Made by a program: the position numbers and the translations under genes. 64,000 nt of DNA from Aestuariispira ectoiniformans (lineage in GTDB: Bacteria > Pseudomonadota > Alphaproteobacteria > UBA8366 > Aestuariispiraceae). Below the pieces are notes generated by a model. The model searched no databases. It was not told where the DNA came from and worked only from the letters and a program-made list of their open reading frames with translations. Position 1 is the stretch's first letter. Every line of letters starts with the position of its first letter. The stretch is from contig NZ_CP062788.1 of the NCBI RefSeq assembly GCF_025136295.1, forward strand, positions 310,001-374,000, read 5' to 3'. Positions 56,652 through 64,000 of the stretch are shown here, piece by piece.

Positions 56652-57400
56652 GCCATGGAACCGACTTCTACGACGATTTTGCCAATGCCCTTCGAAACCG
56701 GGACCCGCAATCCCTTGCCGATTACAATGCGGAACGTTTTTCGATTTACCGCAACAATGTCTATCGCGCCCATATCGACGCCCTGGCCGATGCCTATCCG
56801 GTCATCGCCCGGCTGGTAGGACAGGAATTCTTCGAGGCAATGGCCCGCGAGTACTACCTTGCTGGCCCCAAAGGCGATATATCCCTTGCCTTGTATGGCG
56901 ATGGTCTCGCGGCATTCATCGAGGATTTCGCCCCCGCCCGGGGCCTGCCCTATCTGCCTGATATGGCGCGGCTGGAACGGGCGTGGCTGGAGGCGCTTCA
57001 TGCCGCCGATGCAGACCCGATAAGGCCTGGAAAACTGTCAGCAGGCAGCATCGATCTACCGTCGCTGCGGTTCCGGATGCACCCCACATGCCGCCTTGTG
57101 TCGTCAGCCTATCCGATTGTCTCTCTCTGGCATGCCAACCAACCGGACGCCTCCCCGGCAGGTGACATTCAGGCGGTTGCGGAAACCGCCCTGATCGTCC
57201 GGCCCGGGTGGGAGGTTGCCCTGCACCTTCTCCAGCCACCGGCGGCCATCTTCACCCGTCGCCTGATGGCGGGCAGGAGCGTGGCCAAAGCCTTTGACGC
57301 CGCAACCGGAATTTCCGCCGATTTCGATATCACGCAAACCTTCGGACTGCTTCTCACAGCCGGGGTCTTCACCGCCATCGCAACAGGAGACGAACAGTGA
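56648..57400 (+). CDS. bufC: DUF2063 partner protein of the bufferin maturase
   Basis: A 250-residue protein. The N-terminal DUF2063 domain (about 1-95) reads YNAERFSIYRNNVYRAHIDALADAYPVIARLVGQEFFEAMAREYY. This family is the obligate partner of MNIO enzymes (HvfC/BufC) and is thought to bring the precursor peptide to the enzyme. The C-terminal half ends FGLLLTAGVFTAIA. It overlaps bufB and bufD by four bases each. Confidence 0.9.
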   Translation: MSHGTDFYDDFANALRNRDPQSLADYNAERFSIYRNNVYRAHIDALADAYPVIARLVGQEFFEAMAREYYLAGPKGDISLALYGDGLAAFIEDFAPARGLPYLPDMARLERAWLEALHAADADPIRPGKLSAGSIDLPSLRFRMHPTCRLVSSAYPIVSLWHANQPDASPAGDIQAVAETALIVRPGWEVALHLLQPPAAIFTRRLMAGRSVAKAFDAATGISADFDITQTFGLLLTAGVFTAIATGDEQ

Positions 57401-57984
57401 CAACGGATACCACGACCCAACAGACGGGGCAGACCGTCAAATCCGGCATCATGACACGATATCGCCACCTGGTCCGGACGGTCGAGGCCACCGGGGACGA
57501 CTGGCTGATCGGGTTTGCCGCACGGCTTGGCTTTGCCGCCCTGCTGCTGCCTTACTATTTCAACAGCGCGCTCACCAAATTCGATTCCGGATTTCTCGGG
57601 CTGTTCCCGCCGTCGGCAGGGGCCTTTGCACAGATCCTGCCAAGCATCGCCGAACAATACAGCTATGATGTGGCAGCCATTCCCTTCTTTCCATGGCATC
57701 TTGTCGTCATCGCCGGAAGCCTCACGGAAATCCTGCTCCCCCTTCTGATCGTCGCCGGGCTGTTCTCGCGCCTGTCGGCCCTGGGCATGATCGGTTTCGT
57801 CATCGTGCAGACCATCGTCGATGTGGTCTTCCATGGGGTCGGCCCGGGCGTCCTGTTCAACGGTCTGCCCACGGAACTGATCGACCAGCGCCTGCTTTGG
57901 GTGTTCCTTTTGCTGATAATTGCCACGAAAGGGGCCGGGAGGCTCTCTCTCGATCATATACTGGCGCGCCAGATCAACCTTTGA
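57397..57984 (+). CDS. bufD: DoxX-family membrane protein of the bufferin operon
   Basis: A 195-residue membrane protein with four hydrophobic helices. DoxX features are LIGFAARLGFAALLLPYYFNSALTKF, SLTEILLPLLIVAGLFSRLSALGM and QRLLWVFLLLIIATKGAG. DoxX proteins close most buf/hvf operons; a redox or membrane role has been proposed. Its ATG overlaps the bufC stop. Confidence 0.9.
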   Translation: MTTDTTTQQTGQTVKSGIMTRYRHLVRTVEATGDDWLIGFAARLGFAALLLPYYFNSALTKFDSGFLGLFPPSAGAFAQILPSIAEQYSYDVAAIPFFPWHLVVIAGSLTEILLPLLIVAGLFSRLSALGMIGFVIVQTIVDVVFHGVGPGVLFNGLPTELIDQRLLWVFLLLIIATKGAGRLSLDHILARQINL

Positions 57985-58131
57985 GGGTGTATGTTCTCCC
58001 GATTTCCTGCGGTCTTGGGCGATTTTTTTGAAACATTATGAATTACGGTAACTAGCTACCTCAACAAATGGTTGTTCCTCCCCTATATTGCGCCCCGATC
58101 AAAGATAGGGATTGGGGCTGAGGCCACCACG

Positions 58132-58896
58132 GTGCCATATTTTTCCAAGCCAGCGACACGATTGAAAATATTCCTGCTCTGCACGTTTGCCTTTGCGCAG
58201 GCGGCGGCGGCTTTTGCCATGACCGGCCGCGCCCGGGCCGAGACCTATGTAGTGGGTATCGAGAATATCGAATATATGCCCCATTACAGCGCCGTGGGCG
58301 AAGAGGTCTATGGCTATATCCGGGACCTGCTGGACGCCTTTGCCAAGGATGAAGGCATCAATTTCCGCTATCAGGCCTATCCCATCATCCGGTTGTCCCG
58401 CAATCTTGCCACCGGCATCGTCGATTTCAAATATCCGGCCAATCCCGGCTGGATCGAACATAGCGGGGCGACCCTGATCTACAGCGACCCGGTCGCGGAA
58501 TTCACCGACGGGCTCAGCATCAAACCGGAGAACCGGGGAAAGCCGATCAAAAGCATCGCCCTCGTCCGGGGTTTCACACCGCAGGCCTTCCAGAAGCAGA
58601 TTGAAAACGGTGAAATCCACGTCAGCGAACATGACTCGCTGCGCGATGTGGTCCAGCATGTGCTGCGCGGGCGTTCCGACGCGGTCTATGCGAACAAGAG
58701 TGTCGTCAAATATTTCATGGCGAACTTCCTGCACAAGCCCGATGCCCTGATCTTCGATGATCAGGAGAACGTCACCCGGGACAGCTATCGACTGGGAACG
58801 ATCCAGCACAGGAAGATCATCGAGAAACTCAATCAGTGGCTCGCGAAAAACAGCGGGCGCATCGGCAAGCTCAAGAAAAGCTACGGCCTAGAATAG
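58132..58896 (+). CDS. Orphan periplasmic solute-binding protein (SBP_bac_3-like)
   Basis: A 254-residue secreted protein with a signal peptide (LKIFLLCTFAFAQAAAAFAMTG..., cut near ARA-ETY). The binding fold reads ETYVVGIENIEYMPHYSAVGEEVYGYIRDLLDAF, RYQAYPIIRLSRNLATGIVDFKYPA and DAVYANKSVVKYFMAN. No permease or ATPase is near. The start is unsure: GTG 58132 with GAGG upstream is preferred; a TTG at 58072 lies further up. It overlaps the opposing SGNH gene by 9 bp. Confidence 0.72.
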   Translation: MPYFSKPATRLKIFLLCTFAFAQAAAAFAMTGRARAETYVVGIENIEYMPHYSAVGEEVYGYIRDLLDAFAKDEGINFRYQAYPIIRLSRNLATGIVDFKYPANPGWIEHSGATLIYSDPVAEFTDGLSIKPENRGKPIKSIALVRGFTPQAFQKQIENGEIHVSEHDSLRDVVQHVLRGRSDAVYANKSVVKYFMANFLHKPDALIFDDQENVTRDSYRLGTIQHRKIIEKLNQWLAKNSGRIGKLKKSYGLE

Positions 58897-59523
58897 GTCC
58901 TGCCAGACTTTCCAGTCCGCCACCTTTTCCGCCAGCATTTGATATCCCGTACCGGCGGGGTGCAAACCGTCGTTCGCCCGCAACGACGCCAACCATTCCG
59001 CCCGCCCGGCAAAATCATCCAGAAGGTCCAGATAGGGCACCTGCAACCGGGACGCGATTTCACCATAGGCCTTGTTCAGGCTCTCGATCCGCTCGTTTGT
59101 GAAGCTGAACGCGTGGCCGTTTTCGGACCGGACAGGCATGCGGTCTTCCGCGACCGGCGGCGGGCCCACCCATAACGTCGTCCACAGGGATTTTGCCTCG
59201 CCGACAATCTCTTCCACCTGTGCCAGGGTCCGGTGCAACGGGCGGCGCAACGGGCCGCCGTTCACCTGGGCAATGTCATTGAGGCCGAAAAAGAAGACAA
59301 CCGCGCCCGCGCCATTCACCGGCAGGCGCGCCACGCATTCGGACCGCCAGCGCGCGCCGATCTCAGCCGTGGTCTGACCATGGACCCCCAGATTATAGAC
59401 GGATTTCAGGGCGTTGGCCGCCGGGGGCATGCCGACAAGCCGACCGGGCCAGCCAAGATGGCATTCATCGCCAACACCTTCGGTGGTGCTGGCCCCAACG
59501 AAACAGATATGTGTAACTGTCAT
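58888..59523 (-). CDS. SGNH/GDSL-type hydrolase
   Basis: A 211-residue hydrolase. The nucleophile block is CFVGASTTEGVGD (Ser in place of the GDSL serine), the oxyanion glycine and asparagine are in FFFGLNDIAQ, and the catalytic Asp-His pair is in NDGLHPAGTGYQML. It is an esterase or acyl hydrolase; no signal peptide is seen, so it acts in the cytoplasm. GAGG stands six bases before ATG 59523. Confidence 0.87.
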   Translation of the reverse strand: MTVTHICFVGASTTEGVGDECHLGWPGRLVGMPPAANALKSVYNLGVHGQTTAEIGARWRSECVARLPVNGAGAVVFFFGLNDIAQVNGGPLRRPLHRTLAQVEEIVGEAKSLWTTLWVGPPPVAEDRMPVRSENGHAFSFTNERIESLNKAYGEIASRLQVPYLDLLDDFAGRAEWLASLRANDGLHPAGTGYQMLAEKVADWKVWQDLF

Positions 59524-59561
59524 GGAACCCTCATTCAGACCCGTGCCCAAACAAGCATGCA

Positions 59562-59616
59562 GACCCTTTCAATTCAACCGGTAAAGGGTCAACCGGTTAG
59601 AGAGAATGACCGGTAG
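59562..59616. repeat. Inverted repeat with recurring ACCGGT between two minus-strand genes
   Basis: GACCCTTT (59562-59569) and AAAGGGTC (59583-59590) are perfectly complementary. AACCGGTT is palindromic at 59591-59598, and ACCGGT recurs at about 59577 and 59610. Probably a terminator or operator; no T-tract. Confidence 0.45.
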
Positions 59617-59617
59617 G

Positions 59618-59923
59618 TCAGTCGTCACCAAGCATTTTGGTGCAACCATCGTAGAGATGCTCTTTGTCCTTCAGATGCGGTCGCTGATGGTCCAGCGCCT
59701 CCAGCATCTGCAAGGCAGCAACGACACCCGCCCGCCCATGCGAACGCGGCCGCCATTCCGCCAGGACCGCCCCCGCCGGAACCATCTCTGCCGACAGAAC
59801 CGGATTGGCAACCGGGATCGGCTGTTTATCGGTAAAGGGGTTCTCTTCCGCGGGGGGCCCGTTGTCGAAACCCTCCGTCGGCAACGGATGGGGCTTCATT
59901 TTGGGTCTGGCATGTTCCGACAT
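59618..59923 (-). CDS. Small proline-rich protein of unknown function
   Basis: A 101-residue protein with no signal peptide and no domain I recognise. The first half is rich in Pro, Glu and Asn and looks disordered (PKMKPHPLPTEGFDNGPPAEENPF); the second half is mostly helical (RAGVVAALQMLEALDHQRPHLKDKEHLYDGC). A strong AGGAGAGG ribosome binding site precedes ATG 59923, which supports a real gene. Confidence 0.65.
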   Translation of the reverse strand: MSEHARPKMKPHPLPTEGFDNGPPAEENPFTDKQPIPVANPVLSAEMVPAGAVLAEWRPRSHGRAGVVAALQMLEALDHQRPHLKDKEHLYDGCTKMLGDD

Positions 59924-60134
59924 TGCGCCTCTCCTTTCTGGATTGCTTCAACGTTCGGCATCGGTGAGTCTAGCATGATGAATGTTAAAGTTTTCTTCAC
60001 ATCCCCATGACCGATCCCATCGCCTGCCCCACCACCTGGACGAAGACTTATGAATAACTGGCCCTTGCCAGCCAACTGTTTTTCAACAATAGGTAGGTCT
60101 CAAAAAAGGGAAGTGGGCCAATCTGGGGGAAGGC

Positions 60135-61049
60135 ATGCTGCAGTCATCAGTTATCTCGGAGAGAAATAATCTCCAGGCTATTATCTATCTCGTAGTCGGT
60201 ATTTTTTCGCTCTCCATGATGGATGCCACCGCCAAATGGCTGGTCCACGCCAACTATGAGGTTGTGCAGATCCTGGCCGTTCGCGGCTGGATCGTAACCG
60301 CGATATTGCTGGTCTATGCGGTCTTCAACGGCGGCCTTCGCAAGCAGCTTTATACCAAGCGCCTGCGGGACCACGCTGTCCGGACGGCCTTTGCCTATCT
60401 GGCGCCTTTCTGCTTTTTCACCTCCCTGCAGACCCTGCCGCTGGCCGATGCCACGGTCATCTTCTTCGCCGCCCCCTTCATCATGACGGCGCTGTCCGTG
60501 CCTTTGTTCAAGGAAAAGGTCGGGCTGCATCGCTGGGCCGCCATCGTCATCGGCTTTATCGGCGTGCTGGTCGCCCTGCAGCCGGGCTCCGACGGTTTTC
60601 ATCCCATGGCGCTGGTCGTCGTGGTCGGCTGTGTCTTCTATGCCGTGACCACCCTGGCGGTCCGCTGGCTGGGCAGCACCGAAAGCACCTTCAAGATTGT
60701 CTTCTATTTCAACTTCGGCGTGGCCCTGATCTCCACGATTTTCGCGCCGTTCGTCTGGGTTCCGATGACCTTGCTGGACATCGGCGTGGTGGCGGGAATG
60801 GCCGGGCTGGCGCTGTGCGGCCATGTCTTTGTCTCGCGCGCCTTCAACACCGGGCAGGTGGGCGTGATCGCACCCTTTGAATATTCCGCCCTTTTGTGGA
60901 CGACCATCATCGGCTTCCTGATCTGGGACGACCTGCCGTCCAGCCAGGTCTGGTCCGGTGCGGTCATCATCATCGGCAGCGGTCTCTACATCATCCATCG
61001 CGAACGCCGCCAGAAAAAAGCCGCCACCCCCGCCAAGCGGCCCGCCTGA
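60135..61049 (+). CDS. EamA-family drug/metabolite transporter
   Basis: A 304-residue DMT transporter with ten hydrophobic helices in two EamA repeats: first ...YLVVGIFSLSMMDATAKWLV to ...GFIGVLVALQPG, second from FHPMALVVVVGCVFYAVTTLAVRW to IIIGSGLYIIHRERRQKK. The motif ALPLADATVIFFAAPFIMT-like region (LPLADATVIFFAAPFIM) is the family core. Substrate unknown. GGGGAAGG stands just before the ATG. It lies 161 bp upstream of fabA. Confidence 0.9.
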   Translation: MLQSSVISERNNLQAIIYLVVGIFSLSMMDATAKWLVHANYEVVQILAVRGWIVTAILLVYAVFNGGLRKQLYTKRLRDHAVRTAFAYLAPFCFFTSLQTLPLADATVIFFAAPFIMTALSVPLFKEKVGLHRWAAIVIGFIGVLVALQPGSDGFHPMALVVVVGCVFYAVTTLAVRWLGSTESTFKIVFYFNFGVALISTIFAPFVWVPMTLLDIGVVAGMAGLALCGHVFVSRAFNTGQVGVIAPFEYSALLWTTIIGFLIWDDLPSSQVWSGAVIIIGSGLYIIHRERRQKKAATPAKRPA

Positions 61050-61150
61050 GGTCTGCCGCGCCGAAAGATTTGATTTGGCCGCGTCATAAAGCTGCGGTTC
61101 AATCCATTGTGTTGTGCCGTCACGTGGTATAAAGGTTACGGCTGAGAGGG

Positions 61151-61180
61151 CCGTATCGGCGCAGGGGCATACCGATACGG
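61151..61180 (+). repeat. Perfect 9-bp hairpin in the fabA leader
   Basis: CCGTATCGG (61151-61159) pairs with CCGATACGG (61172-61180) around a 12-nt loop, 31 bp before the fabA start codon. It lacks a T-tract, so it is a leader structure or an operator. Confidence 0.55.
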
Positions 61181-61210
61181 GATAGGTAACAACGTTTTTG
61201 GAGAGCGCCC

Positions 61211-61750
61211 TTGTCAAACGTCGCTGCGGGTGGCCTGACCCATCAAAACAGCTTTTCCTATGAAGAGCTTATCGAATGTGCAAAAGGCAAACTTTTCGGC
61301 CCGGGCAACGCCCAGTTGCCGATGCCGAACATGCTGATGCTCGACCGGATCGTATCCATCACCAAAGATGGCGGTGAGCACGGAAAAGGCCATATCCTTG
61401 CGGAACTGGATATCAAACCGGACCTGTGGTTCTTCGACTGCCATTTCGAAGGCGACCCCGTGATGCCGGGCTGCCTTGGCCTGGACGCCATGTGGCAGCT
61501 TGTCGGCTTCTTCCTCGGCTGGCTTGGTGGCCAGGGCAAGGGCCGCGCCTTGGGCGTTGGTGAGGTGAAGCTGTTCGAACAGGTTCTGCCGACCGCCAAG
61601 AAGGTCACCTACGAGATTAATTTCAAACGTGTCATCATGCGCCGCCTGATCATGGGCATCGCCGACGGGATCATGAAGGTGGACGGCAAGCCCGCCGCCG
61701 AAGTGAAAGACATGAAAGTCGGCCTGTTTGTGCCCGACGACGCGCAGTAA
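61211..61750 (+). CDS. fabA: 3-hydroxydecanoyl-ACP dehydratase/isomerase
   Basis: Bifunctional dehydratase/isomerase that starts unsaturated fatty acid synthesis. The catalytic histidine is in [25 protein letters not shown], and [26 protein letters not shown] and PNMLMLDRI are the family N-terminus. Start is TTG 61211 with GGAG eight bases upstream; no ATG exists before the conserved region. The 179 residues are usual. It leads fabA-fabB-fabI. Confidence 0.95.
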   Translation: MSNVAAGGLTHQNSFSYEELIECAKGKLFGPGNAQLPMPNMLMLDRIVSITKDGGEHGKGHILAELDIKPDLWFFDCHFEGDPVMPGCLGLDAMWQLVGFFLGWLGGQGKGRALGVGEVKLFEQVLPTAKKVTYEINFKRVIMRRLIMGIADGIMKVDGKPAAEVKDMKVGLFVPDDAQ

Positions 61751-61780
61751 TCAAACAGACGAACACCAGGGAGCACGCCA

Positions 61781-63004
61781 ATGCGTCGAGTTGTCGTCAC
61801 CGGGATCGGGATTGTTTCCAGTATCGGGAACAACCAGAACGAAGTCCTGGATTCACTGAAGGCCGGTCGTTCCGGCATCACGTTTAGTGAAGACTATAAG
61901 GAACGCGGGTTCCGCAGCCATGTCCATGGCGATGTGAAGCTGGATGTTGCCGACCATGTCGACAAAAAGCTTCTGCGCTTCATGGGCGACGGCGCGGCCT
62001 ATAACTATATCGCCATGAACCAGGCCATCGAAGATGCCGGCCTGGAGGAAAGCGATGTCAGCAACGAACGCAGCGGCCTGATCATGGGTTCCGGCGGCCC
62101 CAGCACCAAAAACATGCTGTGGGCCTGGGACACGGCGCGGGAGAAATCCGCAAAACGCGTCGGCCCCTTCATGGTGCCGCGGACCATGTCGTCGACCAAT
62201 TCGGCAACCCTGGCGACGCCGTTCCACATCAAGGGCGTGAACTACACCATCAGCTCCGCCTGCTCCACCTCGGCGCATTGCATCGGCAACGGCACCGAGT
62301 TGATCCAATGGGGCAAGCAGGACATCGTCTTCGCCGGTGGCGGCGAGGAACTGGACTGGACCATGACGGTTCTGTTCGACGCCATGGGCGCACTCAGCTC
62401 CAAATACAACGATGACCCGACCAAGGCATCCCGCGCCTATGACGCGGACCGCGACGGTTTTGTCATCGCAGGCGGCGGTGCGGTGGTGGTTCTGGAAGAA
62501 CTGGAACATGCCAAGGCCCGTGGTGCCAAGATTTATGCCGAAATCGTCGGCTATGGCGCAACCTCCGATGGCTATGACATGGTACAGCCCTCCGGCGAAG
62601 GTGCGGTCCGCTGCATGAAGATGGCGCTGGACGGTCTTGACGACCCGGTTGACTATATCAATGCCCATGGCACCTCCACTCCGGTGGGGGACACCAAGGA
62701 ACTGGGCGCGGTTCGTGAAGTCTTCGGCACGCGAAGCAACATGCCCGTAATCGGCTCCACCAAATCACTGACCGGCCACTCCTTAGGCGCAACCGGCGCG
62801 CAGGAAGCCATTTATTCCATGCTGATGATGCAGAACCGCTTTATTGCGGAATCCATCAATATCGAAAACCTCGACCCGGATGCGGACGGTATGAGTATTG
62901 CCACCCAGCGGATCGATGACATCGATATCAATCTTGCCCTGTCCAACAGCTTCGGCTTTGGCGGCACCAACTGCACTTTGGCCATGAAACGCTTCGCGGA
63001 GTAG
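61781..63004 (+). CDS. fabB: 3-oxoacyl-ACP synthase I (KAS I)
   Basis: Condensing enzyme that elongates the unsaturated acyl chain made by FabA. The Cys-His-His triad is in [25 protein letters not shown] and [16 protein letters not shown]; the end motif [17 protein letters not shown] is typical. The 407 residues are normal. It starts 30 bp after fabA and ends 7 bp before fabI. Confidence 0.96.
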   Translation: MRRVVVTGIGIVSSIGNNQNEVLDSLKAGRSGITFSEDYKERGFRSHVHGDVKLDVADHVDKKLLRFMGDGAAYNYIAMNQAIEDAGLEESDVSNERSGLIMGSGGPSTKNMLWAWDTAREKSAKRVGPFMVPRTMSSTNSATLATPFHIKGVNYTISSACSTSAHCIGNGTELIQWGKQDIVFAGGGEELDWTMTVLFDAMGALSSKYNDDPTKASRAYDADRDGFVIAGGGAVVVLEELEHAKARGAKIYAEIVGYGATSDGYDMVQPSGEGAVRCMKMALDGLDDPVDYINAHGTSTPVGDTKELGAVREVFGTRSNMPVIGSTKSLTGHSLGATGAQEAIYSMLMMQNRFIAESINIENLDPDADGMSIATQRIDDIDINLALSNSFGFGGTNCTLAMKRFAE

Positions 63005-63011
63005 GACGTCC

Positions 63012-63818
63012 ATGTCTGATCAAGAACAAGAACAAAAAGGGGTTATGGCCGGAAAACGCGGTCTGATCATGGGAGTGGCCAACGACCACTCCATTGCTTG
63101 GGGAATTGCCAAAGCCTGTGCCGCGCAAGGGGCGGAACTGGCCTTTACCTATCAGGGTGAAACGGTGGAACGGCGCGTGCGTCCGCTGGCGGAATCGCTT
63201 GGCTCCAACTTCTGCGTGCCCTGCGATGTCTCCAGCGACGAAGACATCACCCGCGCCTTCAACGATATCGGAGAATATTGGGACAGCCTGGACTTCGTGG
63301 TCCATGCCATCGCCTATTCCGACAAGAACGAGCTGAAAGGCCGTTATGTGGATACCAGCCGGGACAATTTCTCCCGCACGCTGGACATCTCCTGCTACAG
63401 CTTCACCGCCGTTGCCAAGGCGGCGGAACCGATGATGAAGGACGGTGGCAGCCTGATCACGCTGACCTATTCCGGGTCGGAACGTGTCATGCCCTCCTAC
63501 AACGTCATGGGTGTTGCAAAGGCGGCTTTGGAAGCCAGCGTGCGTTACCTTGCCATGGACCTGGGCCGCAACGGCATCCGCGTCAACGCCCTGTCGGCGG
63601 GACCGATGCGCACGCTTGCCGGGTCCGCCATCGGCGGGGCGCGCTTTGTCTATAACTGGCAGGCCGAAAACTCGCCGCTGCGCCGGAATATCAGCCTTGA
63701 AGATATCGGCAGCGCAGGCATGTATTTCGTGTCGGACCTGAGCGCAGGCGTCACCGGGGAAACCCATCATATCGACAGCGGTTACCATGTGATCGGCATG
63801 GCCGTTCCGGAAACGTGA
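63012..63818 (+). CDS. fabI: Enoyl-ACP reductase (NADH) FabI
   Basis: SDR-fold reductase completing the fatty acid cycle; target of triclosan in relatives. The nucleotide loop is LIMGVANDHSIAWGIA, the catalytic tyrosine-lysine pair is in SYNVMGVAKAALEASV, and VNALSAGPMRTLAGSAIGG is diagnostic. The 268 residues are normal. It ends the fabA-fabB-fabI operon. Confidence 0.96.
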   Translation: MSDQEQEQKGVMAGKRGLIMGVANDHSIAWGIAKACAAQGAELAFTYQGETVERRVRPLAESLGSNFCVPCDVSSDEDITRAFNDIGEYWDSLDFVVHAIAYSDKNELKGRYVDTSRDNFSRTLDISCYSFTAVAKAAEPMMKDGGSLITLTYSGSERVMPSYNVMGVAKAALEASVRYLAMDLGRNGIRVNALSAGPMRTLAGSAIGGARFVYNWQAENSPLRRNISLEDIGSAGMYFVSDLSAGVTGETHHIDSGYHVIGMAVPET

Positions 63819-63850
63819 TCCGGGCCTTGACACCGGCCTGATTTTATCTG

Positions 63851-63902
63851 AAAGGTCCGCGCAAAAGTTGGGGCTTCCCCACCACCGCGCGGGCCTTTTT
63901 TG
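63851..63902 (+). terminator. Strong terminator after fabI
   Basis: GG-T-CCGCGC and GCGCGG-G-CC pair around an inner GTTGGGG/CCCCACC stem, followed by a run of six Ts (63896-63901). Confidence 0.88.
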
Positions 63903-63932
63903 TATCGCCCGTCAGTCTTTGGGAGTTTTGCC

Positions 63933-64000
63933 ATGCATCTGCTTGCGGCCACCCCTGGCGCCGTCGACGACGGTTCGGAAGCCATCGACCTGGGACAAAC
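63933..64000 (+). CDS. cobN: Cobaltochelatase subunit CobN, 5' end only
   Basis: The first 22 codons, cut by the window edge, begin MHLLAATPGAVDDGSEAIDL, a characteristic CobN start (large subunit of the cobaltochelatase inserting cobalt into hydrogenobyrinic a,c-diamide). GGAG stands about eight bases before the ATG. It links this end of the window to the cobD-cobQ-cobO genes at 8-12 kb. Confidence 0.7.
   Translation, partial: MHLLAATPGAVDDGSEAIDLGQ

Noticed and set aside
61136-61200. CTGAGAGGG upstream of fabA looked like part of a TPP riboswitch
   Set aside because: The other conserved TPP elements (GAACCTGAT and the ACCCTT block) are absent; only the short CTGAGA match and an unrelated hairpin exist.

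Overview
This window looks like a 64 kb piece of chromosome from an alphaproteobacterium, probably a marine or aquatic Rhodospirillales-type organism. That placement is inferred from gene content and order (mutM, enoyl-CoA hydratase, rpsT, dnaA, dnaN, recF, gyrB; ubiE-ubiB-coaBC-dut; fabA-fabB-fabI) and from high GC with strong GC bias at third codon positions. No species is claimed. No rRNA, tRNA, CRISPR array, prophage or insertion sequence was found.

Layout. 0-5.3 kb: a lone SAM methyltransferase of unusual composition, then rpmI-rplT and pheS-pheT on the minus strand. 5.5-8 kb: a MAPEG membrane protein, a UspA protein and a degenerate EAL-domain protein. 8-12 kb: cobalamin genes cobD, cobQ and cobO, with a secreted SYLF protein between cobO and cobQ; the window closes with the first codons of cobN. 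12-24.5 kb: MATE exporter, an unknown protein coupled to a MoeB/ThiF-type enzyme, cysK with its Rrf2 regulator, dut, coaBC, ubiB, ubiE, an orphan solute-binding protein, mutM, a small secreted protein and enoyl-CoA hydratase. 24.6-32.2 kb: the replication block rpsT / dnaA-dnaN-recF-gyrB. The 621-bp rpsT-dnaA gap carries a perfect DnaA box, a near-consensus box and several inverted repeats.

32.2-62 kb is largely accessory. (1) A tight six-gene operon encodes an iron/phosphonate-type ABC importer followed by an MBL hydrolase, a histidine phosphatase and a small HAD phosphatase. A DeoR-type gene faces it across two tandem 39-bp operator-like repeats. (2) A PEP-CTERM-like secreted protein sits behind an excellent sigma-54 promoter match. 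(3) A four-gene operon (Asp/Glu racemase-like, M24, diaminopropionate ammonia-lyase-like, M20) with a divergent AsnC regulator resembles an ectoine-utilisation cassette re-equipped for 2,3-diaminopropionate chemistry. (4) A LysR/MFS pair, an HPP protein, and a PLP-rich neighbourhood follow: MocR regulator, cupin, DauR-like regulator, aminotransferase and cysteine synthase-like enzyme. (5) A complete bufferin operon (DUF2282 precursor, DUF692/MNIO enzyme, DUF2063 partner, DoxX) encodes a predicted copper-binding modified peptide, next to a secreted YHS protein and a divergent AraC regulator.

The window ends with the unsaturated fatty-acid operon fabA-fabB-fabI, a strong terminator and the start of cobN. 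The most interesting systems are the bufferin operon, the ABC/phosphohydrolase operon with its tandem operators, the diaminopropionate cassette and the sigma-54-linked PEP-CTERM gene.
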